Shown: piece by piece, positions 7,301-14,710 of the stretch
Numbering within the stretch: the first letter of the stretch is position 1
Layout: every line of letters begins with the position of its first letter
DNA from: Lachnoclostridium sp. An14
GTDB taxonomy: Bacteria > Bacillota > Clostridia > Lachnospirales > Lachnospiraceae
DNA: 40,383 bases
Assembly: GCF_002160755.1 (NCBI RefSeq)
Contig: NZ_NFLE01000037.1
Coordinates: 1 to 40,383, forward strand
Reading direction: 5' to 3'
Notes under the pieces: generated by a model
Databases searched by the model: none
Seen by the model: the letters and a program-made list of their open reading frames with translations, nothing else
Told to the model about the DNA's origin: nothing
Program-made: the position numbers and the translations under genes

Positions 7301-7825
7301 ATGAAAATTATTATGATTTATGACCAGATCCAGTCCGGCGCCGGCATCAAGGACGACCATATGGTGCCCCTGGGAGCCAGCAAGGACCCCGTAGGCCCGG
7401 CTGTGATGATGGAGCAGTATTTAAAGAAAGTGGACGGCCGCGTAGTGGCCTGTCTGTACTGCGGGGACGGCTTTTACGAGGCCAACCCGGCGGAGGTGAG
7501 CCGCAAGCTCTGCGCCATGGTGAAGAAACTTCAGCCTGACGTTGTCATCTGCGGCCCGGCCTTCAACTACCTGGGATACGGCAAAATGGCCGCTGAGGTG
7601 GCAAAGGACATCATAGACACCACCGGAGTGCCGGCATTTGCCGCCATGTCCAAGGAAAACGAGGAGACGATCGCTGCTTACAAGGATAAGATCCACATCG
7701 TGGAGACACCGAAGAAGGGCGGCTTTGGCTTAAACGAGGCCCTGGAAGGAATGTGCCTGATGGCTCATGCCATGGTAAATAAGGATAAGGAAGCAGACGT
7801 TGCAGCCAAGTATTGTTTTAAGTAA
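7301..7825 (+). CDS. GrdB-like protein (glycine/betaine reductase component B N-terminal homologue)
   Basis: The 174-residue protein resembles the N-terminal part of GrdB, the substrate-specific component of glycine, sarcosine and betaine reductases. Shared blocks include KIIMIYDQIQSGAG, VACLYCGDGFY (compare ICGDxYF) and PDVVICGPAFNYLGYG (compare FIAGPAFNAGRYG). Full GrdB is about 430 residues with a Sec-containing UxxCxxC centre in the second half; this protein stops before it, at a TAA, so the loss is not a hidden selenocysteine codon. The second ATG (7301) is chosen because GGAG at 7285-7288 abuts the first (7289). It lies between the EIIC gene and the glycosylasparaginase-like gene. The reaction is unknown; the fold match is moderate to good. 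Confidence 0.75.
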   Translation: MKIIMIYDQIQSGAGIKDDHMVPLGASKDPVGPAVMMEQYLKKVDGRVVACLYCGDGFYEANPAEVSRKLCAMVKKLQPDVVICGPAFNYLGYGKMAAEVAKDIIDTTGVPAFAAMSKENEETIAAYKDKIHIVETPKKGGFGLNEALEGMCLMAHAMVNKDKEADVAAKYCFK

Positions 7826-7834
7826 GTGAGAGAA

Positions 7835-7874
7835 GGGGAATGTGGCATCTGCCATGTTCCCCTTGTGCTTTTTT
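7835..7874 (+). terminator. Internal terminator within the PTS operon
   Basis: A 12-bp stem with two wobble pairs (GGGGAATGTGGC at 7835-7846, GCCATGTTCCCC at 7851-7862) is followed by TTGTGCTTTTTT. It is a good intrinsic terminator nine bases after the GrdB-like stop. It would lower expression of the enzyme genes downstream relative to the transporter. No strong promoter is visible between 7875 and 7990. Confidence 0.75.
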
Positions 7875-7990
7875 GCGGAAAAATTTTGTGCCCGCGTTTC
7901 CTGAAATCGGGAAAGGCTCCGGCGGGGATGACCGGAGCGCGCCTTTCAGGATAATAGAGAGGGCCGCGGAGAAAAAAGGAGGATTACATT

Positions 7991-8947
7991 ATGTGGGGAA
8001 TTATTGCGACCTGGAGAATGGCTTATGAGGGGATTGAGAAGGCCAGCGGAATGTTAAAAGAGGGTGGAGACGCCGGAGACGCCATCGAGGAGGCGGTAAA
8101 GGCGGTAGAGGACTTCCCCTACTACAAATCCGTAGGCTACGGCGGCCTGCCCAACGAGGAGATGGAGGTGGAGCTGGACGCCGCCTACATGGACGGCGAC
8201 ACCCTGGACATCGGCGCCGTTGCCGCCATCAAGGATTTTGCCAACCCCGTATCCATCGCCAGACGGCTTTCCAAGGAGCCGGTGAACAACCTGCTGGTGG
8301 GCGAGGGAGCGGAGAAGTTCGCCCACAAGGAAGGCTTTGAGCGGAAAAATATGCTGACGGACCGGGCAAAAATCCATTATAATAACAGGAAGAAGGAGAT
8401 TGCCCAGACGGAGATCAAGCCCTACGCCGGCCATGACACCGTGGGTATGGTCTGCCTGGATTCCCATGGAAAGATGACCTCCGCCACCTCCACCAGCGGC
8501 CTGTTTATGAAACGGAAGGGCCGTGTGGGCGACTCCCCCATTTCCGGCTCCGGATTTTACGTGGACAGCAAGGTAGGCGGCGCCAGCGCCACCGGCCTGG
8601 GCGAGGATGTGATGAAGGGCTGCGTGTCCTATGAGATCGTCCGCCTGATGAAGGAGGGAATGCACCCCCAGGAGGCCTGCGAGAAGGCAGTGGCCATGTT
8701 TGACAAGGAGTTGAAGGAGAGACGGGGCAAGGCCGGAGATATGTCCCTCATCGCCATGAATAACAAGGGCGAGTGGGGCGTAGCCACCAACATCGAAGGC
8801 TTTTCCTTCGCCGTGGCCACGGAGAACGAGGCTCCCGTGGTATACCTGACGAAGAATGTGGACGGAAAGTGCGTTCACGAAGTGGCGAGCCAGGAGTGGC
8901 TGGACGACTACATGAGGACCAGAACGGCCCCCTTAAAGGAGCTGTAA
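7991..8947 (+). CDS. Glycosylasparaginase-family Ntn hydrolase (N4-(beta-N-acetylglucosaminyl)-L-asparaginase)
   Basis: This 318-residue protein is of the glycosylasparaginase / isoaspartyl peptidase family. The nucleophile is Thr150 in GHDTVGMV, matching the HDTIGMV of aspartylglucosaminidase. In that family the chain cleaves itself just before this Thr into alpha (1-149) and beta (150-318) subunits. The beta chain has SGLFMKRKGRVGDSPISGSG, with the Arg and Asp that bind the Asp part of the substrate, and GATGLGE-like VGGASATGLGED. Known members hydrolyse GlcNAc-Asn to aspartate and aminated GlcNAc. A strong AAAGGAGG precedes the ATG. No signal peptide is seen, so it acts in the cytosol, after PTS import. 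Specificity for glycoasparagine over isoaspartyl peptides is inferred from the HDTVGMV motif. Confidence 0.88.
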   Translation: MWGIIATWRMAYEGIEKASGMLKEGGDAGDAIEEAVKAVEDFPYYKSVGYGGLPNEEMEVELDAAYMDGDTLDIGAVAAIKDFANPVSIARRLSKEPVNNLLVGEGAEKFAHKEGFERKNMLTDRAKIHYNNRKKEIAQTEIKPYAGHDTVGMVCLDSHGKMTSATSTSGLFMKRKGRVGDSPISGSGFYVDSKVGGASATGLGEDVMKGCVSYEIVRLMKEGMHPQEACEKAVAMFDKELKERRGKAGDMSLIAMNNKGEWGVATNIEGFSFAVATENEAPVVYLTKNVDGKCVHEVASQEWLDDYMRTRTAPLKEL

Positions 8948-8968
8948 AAAGGAGGCGCGAAAACGGCG

Positions 8969-10078
8969 ATGGAAGATAAGATCCTGAAAAAGGTAGAGGA
9001 GCTGTCAGGAGAGATGATCGACACCATCATTGAGATGGTAAAGATCGACAGCGTGGAGAGCGAGGCAAAGCCGGACGCCCCCTTTGGGAGCGGAGTGAAG
9101 GAGGCCCTGGACGCGGCCCTGGCCCTGGCGGAAAAGATGGGCTTTGACACGGTGAACGTGGACAACTACATGGGCTACGCCTCCTACGGCGACAGCGAGG
9201 ACTACGTCTGCGCCGTGGGCCATCTGGATGTGGTTCCCGTGGGGACGGGCTGGAAACAGCCCCCCTTCAGCGGCTACGTAAAGGACGGAACCATTTACAG
9301 CCGCGGCGTCCTGGACAATAAGGGGCCGATTTTCTCCTGCCTCTATGCCCTCTACGCCCTCAAGGAGCTGGGGATCCCCTTAAAGCGCCAGGTGCGTATC
9401 CTCTTTGGCTGCGATGAGGAGACCGGCTTTGAGGATTTGAAATACTATCTCTCCAAGGAAAAACCGCCGGTGATGGGCTTTACCCCGGACTGCAAATACC
9501 CGGTGGTGTACGCGGAGCGGGGACGGGCCGTGGTGGAGATCCGGCCGGCCTCCAAGGAGCGGTTTTTCCACCTGATGAATCAATACGTGCTCAACGCGAA
9601 GAATAACGGTGAGCGGTTCCATATCGACTTTAAGGACGAGGAGTTCGGCCAGCTGGAGGTGCGCAATTTCAAGATCCTGCCTCCGGAGGCGGAGGACGGG
9701 ATTCCCTCCCTGCAGTTTGCCGTCAGCTATCCGGCGGGCTGCACCACGGAGCAGATCCTGGGAAATATCCGCGCCGAGCTGCCGGACATGGAGACGGTGC
9801 TGGTGACGAACATGGACCCGGTGCGGTTTGAGAAGGACTGCCGCCTGGTGGACACCTTAAAGTACACCTATGAGAAGGTGACCGGCATGGACGGCACCCC
9901 GGTGACTACCACCGGAGGCACCTACGCCAAGATGATGCCCAACATCGTGCCCTTCGGCCCCTCGTTCCCCGGCCAGAAAGGCATCGGCCATCAGCCGGAC
10001 GAGTGGATGAAGATCGACGACATCATCACCAACGCGAAGATTTACGCCCTGAGCCTGTACTACCTGGCGAAGGATTGA
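8969..10078 (+). CDS. Compact M20-family dipeptidase (PepV/Sapep-like)
   Basis: This 369-residue metallopeptidase has all the M20 metal-site motifs: GHLDVVP (His85, Asp87), GVLDNKGP (Asp116), CDEETG (Glu150/Glu151), FTPDCKYPV (Asp) and near the end GIGHQPDEW (His). It most resembles the PepV/Sapep dipeptidases, which hydrolyse Xaa-dipeptides and are normally about 465 residues. The gap between the TPD motif and the RLVDTLKYTYEKVTG block is only about 110 residues, so the lid/dimerisation domain is cut down by roughly 100. The chain is uninterrupted, so it is a compact form, not a frameshift. It starts 21 bases after the glycosylasparaginase-like gene with an AAAAAGGAGG site. It may release amino acids from a peptide attached to the imported sugar. 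Confidence 0.87.
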   Translation: MEDKILKKVEELSGEMIDTIIEMVKIDSVESEAKPDAPFGSGVKEALDAALALAEKMGFDTVNVDNYMGYASYGDSEDYVCAVGHLDVVPVGTGWKQPPFSGYVKDGTIYSRGVLDNKGPIFSCLYALYALKELGIPLKRQVRILFGCDEETGFEDLKYYLSKEKPPVMGFTPDCKYPVVYAERGRAVVEIRPASKERFFHLMNQYVLNAKNNGERFHIDFKDEEFGQLEVRNFKILPPEAEDGIPSLQFAVSYPAGCTTEQILGNIRAELPDMETVLVTNMDPVRFEKDCRLVDTLKYTYEKVTGMDGTPVTTTGGTYAKMMPNIVPFGPSFPGQKGIGHQPDEWMKIDDIITNAKIYALSLYYLAKD

Positions 10079-10104
10079 AAAGAAAACGGATGTGAGGTAA
10101 GATC

Positions 10105-10839
10105 ATGATAGAGATTTGCTGCGGAAGCTATGAGGATGCCCTGGCAGCCTGGCGCGGCGGGGCAGAGCGCATCGAGTTAAACTCCGCCCTGGCCCTGGGC
10201 GGGCTGACCCCTTCCATCGGCTGTTTAAAGCTGGTGAAGGCGAATACGGGGCTGAAGGTGATCTCCATGTCCCGCCCGCGGGCGGCAGGATTCTGCTATA
10301 CCGAGGGAGAGACGGAGCAGCTGCTCGCGGACGCGAAGGAGCTGATGGAAAACGGCAGTGACGGCATCGCCTTCGGGTTCCTGACAGAGGAGCGCCAGGT
10401 GGATGTGGAAAAGACGAGAGCCATGGTGGAGCTGGTGCACCGCTATCACGGGGAGGCGGTGTTCCACCGGGCCTTTGACTGCGTGACCGATCCCATGGCC
10501 GCCATGGAGACCCTGATCAGCCTGGGGGTTGACCGGGTGCTCACCAGCGGTCTGAAGGAGAAGGCCGTGGACGGGGCGCCTCTGTTAAAGGAGCTCTGGG
10601 AGAAGTACGGCTCTCAGGTGGAGATCCTGGCAGGCAGCGGCGTAAACGCCGGAAACGCCAAGGCTCTCATGGAGGAGACGGGACTCACTCAGGTCCATTC
10701 CTCCTGCAAAGACTGGAAAACGGACGTGACCACCTCCGGAGAATCGGTGAATTACCGTTTCGCTCCGGCGCCCCACGAGGACGACTACGACGTGGTCAGC
10801 GAGGATCTTGTAAGAAAGCTGGTTGAACAGACGAGATGA
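10105..10839 (+). CDS. cutC: CutC-family TIM-barrel protein
   Basis: This 244-residue protein belongs to the CutC family by the N-terminal block MIEICCGSYEDALAAWRGGA with ERIELNSALALGGLTPS. VISMSRPRAAGFCYT and HRAFDCVTDPMAA are further family motifs, as is DRVLTSGLKEKAVDG. CutC was named for copper tolerance, but its biochemical role is unproven, and the fold is that of a small-molecule enzyme. No copper gene is near. Its place between a dipeptidase and a YitT/DUF871 pair in a PTS operon suggests a role in processing the imported compound. The ribosome site (GAGGT) is modest. The last four bases overlap the start of the YitT gene (ATGA), so the two are translationally coupled. Confidence 0.9.
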   Translation: MIEICCGSYEDALAAWRGGAERIELNSALALGGLTPSIGCLKLVKANTGLKVISMSRPRAAGFCYTEGETEQLLADAKELMENGSDGIAFGFLTEERQVDVEKTRAMVELVHRYHGEAVFHRAFDCVTDPMAAMETLISLGVDRVLTSGLKEKAVDGAPLLKELWEKYGSQVEILAGSGVNAGNAKALMEETGLTQVHSSCKDWKTDVTTSGESVNYRFAPAPHEDDYDVVSEDLVRKLVEQTR

Positions 10840-11699
10840 ACGGAACGCGCATTTTCAAACGGTATGCCATTACGACGGCGGCGGTGATCGTGTCCGCCCT
10901 GCTGCAGGCCTTTGCCATGCAGACCTTTTTAAACCCGGTGCAGATCCTTTCCAGCGGTTTCACCGGCATGGCGGTGCTCATTGAGAAGATCACCTCCATT
11001 TACGGGATCCATTTTTCCACCTCCCTGGGAATGATCGCCTTAAACCTTCCGGTGGCTGTGTTCTGCTTTAAGCACATCGGAAAGAAGTTTGTGATTTTTT
11101 CCATGGCCCAGGTATTTCTGGCCAGCTTTTTCCTGCGGTTTGCCCATTTCACGCCTTTGTTTGAGGATCCGCTGTTAAACATCTGTTTCGGCGGTTTCAT
11201 CTACGGCATGGCCATCGTCACGGCCTTAAAGGGAAATGCCTCCACCGCCGGCACGGACTTCATCGCCCTCTACGTTTCCAATAAGACGGGAAAGGCCATC
11301 TGGCAGTACGTGTTTATGTTTAACGCCGGGATGCTCTGCGTGTTCGGCTATATGTTCGGCTGGGAGTACGCGGGATATTCCATTATGTTCCAGTTTATCT
11401 CCACCCAGACCATCGACCGGTTCTACCACCGGTACAAACGGGTGACCCTGCAGATCACCACTCACAACCCGGACGCGGTGGTGAGCGAGTATATCAAGTA
11501 TTACCGCCACGGCCTGTCGGTGATGAACGGCTACGGCGGCTACAGCAAGCAGAGCATGAGCCTGCTGCACACGGTGGTCTCCTCCTATGAGGTGCAGGAC
11601 ATCGTGCACCACTTAAAGAGCGTGGATCCCAAGGTAATCGTAAACGTACTGCCCACGGAAACCTTCTTCGGCGGGTTCTATCAAAAGCCCATCGACTAG
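10836..11699 (+). CDS. YitT-family membrane protein (DUF161/DUF2179)
   Basis: The 287-residue protein has about five or six membrane segments (residues 10-190) and a soluble C-terminal DUF2179 domain (about 205-287; QITTHNPDAVVSEYIKYYRHG). The NPVQILSSGFTGMAVLI and GNASTAGTDFIALYVSNKTG segments are typical of YitT proteins. Function is not known for the family; a transport role is suspected. It overlaps cutC by four bases (ATGA). The family is common elsewhere in Firmicute genomes, so presence in this operon is of interest but not diagnostic. Confidence 0.9.
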   Translation: MNGTRIFKRYAITTAAVIVSALLQAFAMQTFLNPVQILSSGFTGMAVLIEKITSIYGIHFSTSLGMIALNLPVAVFCFKHIGKKFVIFSMAQVFLASFFLRFAHFTPLFEDPLLNICFGGFIYGMAIVTALKGNASTAGTDFIALYVSNKTGKAIWQYVFMFNAGMLCVFGYMFGWEYAGYSIMFQFISTQTIDRFYHRYKRVTLQITTHNPDAVVSEYIKYYRHGLSVMNGYGGYSKQSMSLLHTVVSSYEVQDIVHHLKSVDPKVIVNVLPTETFFGGFYQKPID

Positions 11700-11777
11700 G
11701 AGGCCGGAGCGGGTTAAAATAGAAGGAAAACAGTTATCACTGCCCCGCGCCGGACGGCGGGGAGAAGGAGGATCATT

Positions 11778-12869
11778 ATGCACAGATTAGGAATTTCAGT
11801 TTATCCGGAGCGTTCCACCCAGGAGAAGGACTTCGCCTACATGGAGCTGGCGGCAAAATACGGGTTTTCCCGGATCTTCACCTGTCTGCTCTCTGCCAGC
11901 AGCGACCCGGAAGTGATCAAAAAGGAGTTCGGCGCCTTTTTAAAGAAAGCCCATGAGCTGGGCTTTGAGGTGGCGGCGGACACCAACCCGGAGGTGTTTA
12001 AGAACCTGGGAGCCACCCCGGAGGACTTATCCATCTTCCACGAGCTGGGACTGGACATTATCCGTCTGGACGGTCATTTTGACGAGCTCCAGGACGTGCT
12101 GATCACCAGAAATCCCTACGGCATCAAAATCGAGTTCAACGGCAGCTCCGACGCCGACGTGGAGCGGCTGATCGCCCACGGCGCCGACAAGAGAAACATC
12201 ATTATCTGCCACAATTTCTACCCGGAGCGCTACTCCGGCTTAAGCCAGAAAACCTTTGACCGGTTCAACGAGAAATGGGGCGCCCTCGGCCTGACCACGG
12301 CGGCCTTCGTTTCCAGCCAGGCGGAGCACACCTTCGGCCCGTGGGAGGTTTACCAGGGGCTTTGCACCCTGGAGGCGGACCGCACCCTGCCCATCGACGC
12401 CCAGGTGCGCCACATGGTGGCCTGCGAGGTCATCGACGACATCCTGATCGGAAACGCCTTTGCCACGGAGGAGGAGTTAAAGGCCATGGCCTCCGTCAAA
12501 CTGACCAATACCACAGTGAAAATGGACGAGGCAGAGGGCCTGTCCGAGGCGGAGAAGGACGCGGTGTACCACTTCGTTCACAACGGCAGAAACGACGCCA
12601 GCGAGTACTACATCCGCTCCAGTTTCCCCAGACTGCAGTTTAAAAACAGGGAAATCCCCTTCCGCCCCTGCGACAAAAAGACATTTACCAGAGGCGATGT
12701 GCTGGTGGTGAACGACAACCTGGCCCACTACCGGGGCGAGGTGGAGATCGTGCTGACGGAGATCGAAAACGACGGCCAGAGAAACCTGGCGGGCCGCATC
12801 GCCGGTACGGATATGCGGATCCTGGACGAGATGGAGAAACGGCCGGTTCATGTGTTTGAGATCATCTGA
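11778..12869 (+). CDS. DUF871 / MupG-like 6-phospho-glycosidase
   Basis: This 363-residue protein is of the DUF871 family, opening MHRLGISVYPERS and followed by a TIM-barrel-like part (about 1-240; FTCLLS, DTNPEVFKNLG, IRLDGHFDE, IEFNGSSDAD, NIIICHNFYPERYSGLS) and a beta-rich C-terminal domain (about 245-363). The characterised member, MupG of Staphylococcus aureus, hydrolyses MurNAc-6-phosphate-GlcNAc brought in by a PTS. Length fits. AAGGAGG precedes the ATG. It is the last gene of the run and is followed by a strong terminator. In this operon it is the best candidate to split a phosphorylated disaccharide. Whether the sugar is MurNAc-GlcNAc, chitobiose or another is not shown by sequence alone. 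Confidence 0.88.
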   Translation: MHRLGISVYPERSTQEKDFAYMELAAKYGFSRIFTCLLSASSDPEVIKKEFGAFLKKAHELGFEVAADTNPEVFKNLGATPEDLSIFHELGLDIIRLDGHFDELQDVLITRNPYGIKIEFNGSSDADVERLIAHGADKRNIIICHNFYPERYSGLSQKTFDRFNEKWGALGLTTAAFVSSQAEHTFGPWEVYQGLCTLEADRTLPIDAQVRHMVACEVIDDILIGNAFATEEELKAMASVKLTNTTVKMDEAEGLSEAEKDAVYHFVHNGRNDASEYYIRSSFPRLQFKNREIPFRPCDKKTFTRGDVLVVNDNLAHYRGEVEIVLTEIENDGQRNLAGRIAGTDMRILDEMEKRPVHVFEII

Positions 12870-12911
12870 GCCGTTTCAGAGATGTATCACGGACAATAGA
12901 GAAATGGAGAA

Positions 12912-12966
12912 ACGGGGCTGTCCCCGCGGATTGAAAGAAGGATCCGCGGCGGGCAGCCCCGTTTTT
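12912..12966 (+). terminator. Terminator of the PTS/glycoconjugate operon
   Basis: Outer arms ACGGGGCTG (12912-12920) and CAGCCCCGT (12954-12962), inner arms CCGCGGAT/ATCCGCGG, then TTTTT. It is a strong intrinsic terminator 43 bases after the DUF871 stop. Confidence 0.9.
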
Positions 12967-13137
12967 GTGAGGGATTTCCGGAAAAGGCTCCTACTGTGAC
13001 AAGCTGTTTCGCCTGCTTAGAATGAGCGGCATCAGCATCATCTCCAACCCTCTGAGAAACGGACGTCTGGAAATAATAGATTAAAACGCCTCAAAGCCCG
13101 AAAATACACAATAGTATCTTTTTGGTGCCTACACCAC
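12967..13137. other. Gene-free stretch before the oxidoreductase gene
   Basis: Part of the 403-base gap 12870-13272. Nothing recognisable was seen between the terminator and the promoter/operator at 13138-13180: no ORF with a ribosome site, no tRNA-like fold and no repeat shared with the rest of the window. Confidence 0.5.
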
Positions 13138-13180
13138 AATAAAGTGCTTACTTTATTTTTTCTCCTTACAATCTTATAAT
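13138..13180 (+). promoter_or_regulatory. Promoter with overlapping dyad upstream of the NmrA-like gene
   Basis: A perfect dyad AATAAAGT/ACTTTATT (13138-13145, 13150-13157; 4-base spacer) overlaps a weak -35 (TTTATT at 13152-13157), which lies 17 bases before a consensus TATAAT (13175-13180). A leader of about 85 bases follows. The dyad position fits a repressor, for example of the HxlR or MarR type; the MarR gene at 14054 is a candidate but has a different dyad at its divergent neighbour. Confidence 0.55.
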
Positions 13181-13272
13181 AACCATGTGATCAGAAAGAA
13201 CCAGACAGAAAACAGAGAGACAGTTGAACCAATTATCAAAACAATCATTTTAGTGTAAGGAGGAAAATCATT

Positions 13273-13902
13273 ATGAAACTCGCAGTGGTATGTGCAAACG
13301 GAAAAGCAGGATCTTTGATCGTAAAGGAGGCCGTGTCCAGAGGCCTGGACGTGACCGCGGTGGTGCGGGGAGAAAACCGCACGGAGGCGAAGAAGGCGCT
13401 GAAAAAGGACTTATTTGAGCTGACGGCGGAGGATTTCAAAGGGTTTGACGTGGTGGTGGACGCCTTCGGGGCGTGGACGCCGGAGACTCTGCCCCAGCAC
13501 AGCACGTCCTTAAAGCACCTGTGCGACGTGCTTAGCGGTACGGACACCAGGCTTTTAGTGGTGGGCGGCGCCGGCAGCCTGTACGTGAACCAGGAGCACA
13601 CCGCCCAGGTGATGGACGGGGCGGATTTCCCGGACGTATTTAAGCCTCTGGCATCCAACATGGCGAAGGCGTTGGAGGAGCTGCGGGAGAGAACGGATGT
13701 GAACTGGACGTATATCAGCCCGGCCGGAGATTTCCAGGCAGAGGGCGAGCGCACCGGAGCCTACATCCTGGGCGGCGAGGAGCTGACCTTAAATTCCAGA
13801 GGGGAGAGCGTGATCAGCTACGCCGACTACGCCATTGCCATGGTGGACGAGGCAGTGAAGGGAGATCACATCCGCCAGAGGATTTCTGTGGTTCGGGCGT
13901 AA
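13273..13902 (+). CDS. NAD(P)-binding oxidoreductase, NmrA/YwnB-like
   Basis: The 209-residue atypical short-chain dehydrogenase-like protein starts MKLAVVCANGKAGSLIVKEA; the ANGKAG loop takes the place of the usual GxxGxxG dinucleotide-binding turn. VVGGAGSLYV and WTYISPAGDF are typical of the YwnB/NmrA-like group, which bind NAD(P) and act as small oxidoreductases or redox-linked regulators. A GTAAGGAGGAAAATC site lies before the ATG. It has its own promoter with a dyad and a terminator 71 bases after its stop, so it is a single-gene unit. Such genes are often under HxlR or MarR control, which fits the dyad. Substrate unknown. Confidence 0.85.
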   Translation: MKLAVVCANGKAGSLIVKEAVSRGLDVTAVVRGENRTEAKKALKKDLFELTAEDFKGFDVVVDAFGAWTPETLPQHSTSLKHLCDVLSGTDTRLLVVGGAGSLYVNQEHTAQVMDGADFPDVFKPLASNMAKALEELRERTDVNWTYISPAGDFQAEGERTGAYILGGEELTLNSRGESVISYADYAIAMVDEAVKGDHIRQRISVVRA

Positions 13903-13973
13903 GTTTTCTGGAAACGCGGGGAATTCCAGGCGCGGTGTGGTTTCGTGAAAACGTACCGCTTTCGGGAAAAGCA

Positions 13974-14013
13974 CAAAACGGACATGGCCGCGTTAGGGGT
14001 CATGTCCGTTTTG
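13974..14013. terminator. Bidirectional hairpin between convergent genes; short repeat copy 2
   Basis: A 13-bp perfect stem CAAAACGGACATG (13974-13986) / CATGTCCGTTTTG (14001-14013) with a 14-base loop lies between the convergent oxidoreductase and MarR genes. TTTT falls within the stem's right arm on both strands, so it can serve both. Its reverse complement matches 2181-2206 at 22 of 26 positions, so the sequence is also a dispersed repeat. Confidence 0.7.
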
Positions 14014-14053
14014 AATGCTTGTTCGCCCTCTGCAAAAACACAGGCCAACCCGA

Positions 14054-14533
14054 TTAATACTCCGGGCTGGAGCGATAATGTTTCTTCCGCCGGGCTTTAT
14101 TGTATTCCTCCAGCACATGAAAGCAGAGAAGAATTTCCTCCTGGGAACAGGTCTCGCGCAAAAGGTCGATGGTCTGAGCGAACACCCTGGAGTCATATTT
14201 CATATGGGTGCGGTTTAATTCCTGCCCTTTCTCCGTCCCGTAATACAGCTGCTTTTTGTCGCTGTCCGGAGCCGGCCCCCGCCGGATCAGCCCCTTGGTC
14301 TCCAGCTTTTTTAACATCTGGGAGATGGCCGGTTTTGATTTGTCCCATTCCCTGGAGAGATCCGTCACCGTCTTTCCCGGATGGTCGATGATGTATTTTA
14401 ACATATGGACCTCCACGGAAGTGTAGGTCTCCCCCGTCCCGTAATCAATGGGGATACAGGAGGCCATGTACAGGGAGGAGGTCTGGTGCAGAATATCCGC
14501 CATATCGGCAATGCTGTAGTCGTATGTAGCCAT
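14054..14533 (-). CDS. MarR-family transcriptional regulator
   Basis: This 159-residue winged-helix repressor has a DNA-recognition region at about residues 55-95 (TVTDLSREWDKSKPAISQML, then KKLETKGLIRRGPAPDSDKK), the MarR wing. The internal ATG at 14533 (complement) is chosen because GGAAGG lies seven bases ahead of it; the longer form adds only MEMEGFF, encoded by that ribosome site. It is divergent from the APC permease operon, whose promoter carries a perfect 19-bp dyad, so it very probably represses that operon and perhaps itself. Ligand unknown; by context an amino acid or thiol compound. Confidence 0.9.
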   Translation of the reverse strand: MATYDYSIADMADILHQTSSLYMASCIPIDYGTGETYTSVEVHMLKYIIDHPGKTVTDLSREWDKSKPAISQMLKKLETKGLIRRGPAPDSDKKQLYYGTEKGQELNRTHMKYDSRVFAQTIDLLRETCSQEEILLCFHVLEEYNKARRKKHYRSSPEY

Positions 14534-14710
14534 AAAAAAACCTTCCATTTCCATCTGTCATATTTGTCACAGGTCGTCTGACTGTTATCTATATACTATA
14601 CCAAATAATTCCATCAAAATCCACAATATTTCCGGTGAAAAAAGTTGTACAAACTCGATGACAGAAAATTGTGCTGTTTTACTGAAAACCCGAAAAAACT
14701 GTCCCTGACA

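Noticed and set aside
7801-7990. Selenocysteine read-through extending the GrdB-like gene
   Set aside because: The stop is TAA, a terminator follows, and the GrdB second half is not encoded downstream in any frame.
8945-8975. Another copy of the AAGGAGGCGC repeat before the dipeptidase
   Set aside because: Only the ten bases of a ribosome site are shared; the rest of the repeat is absent.
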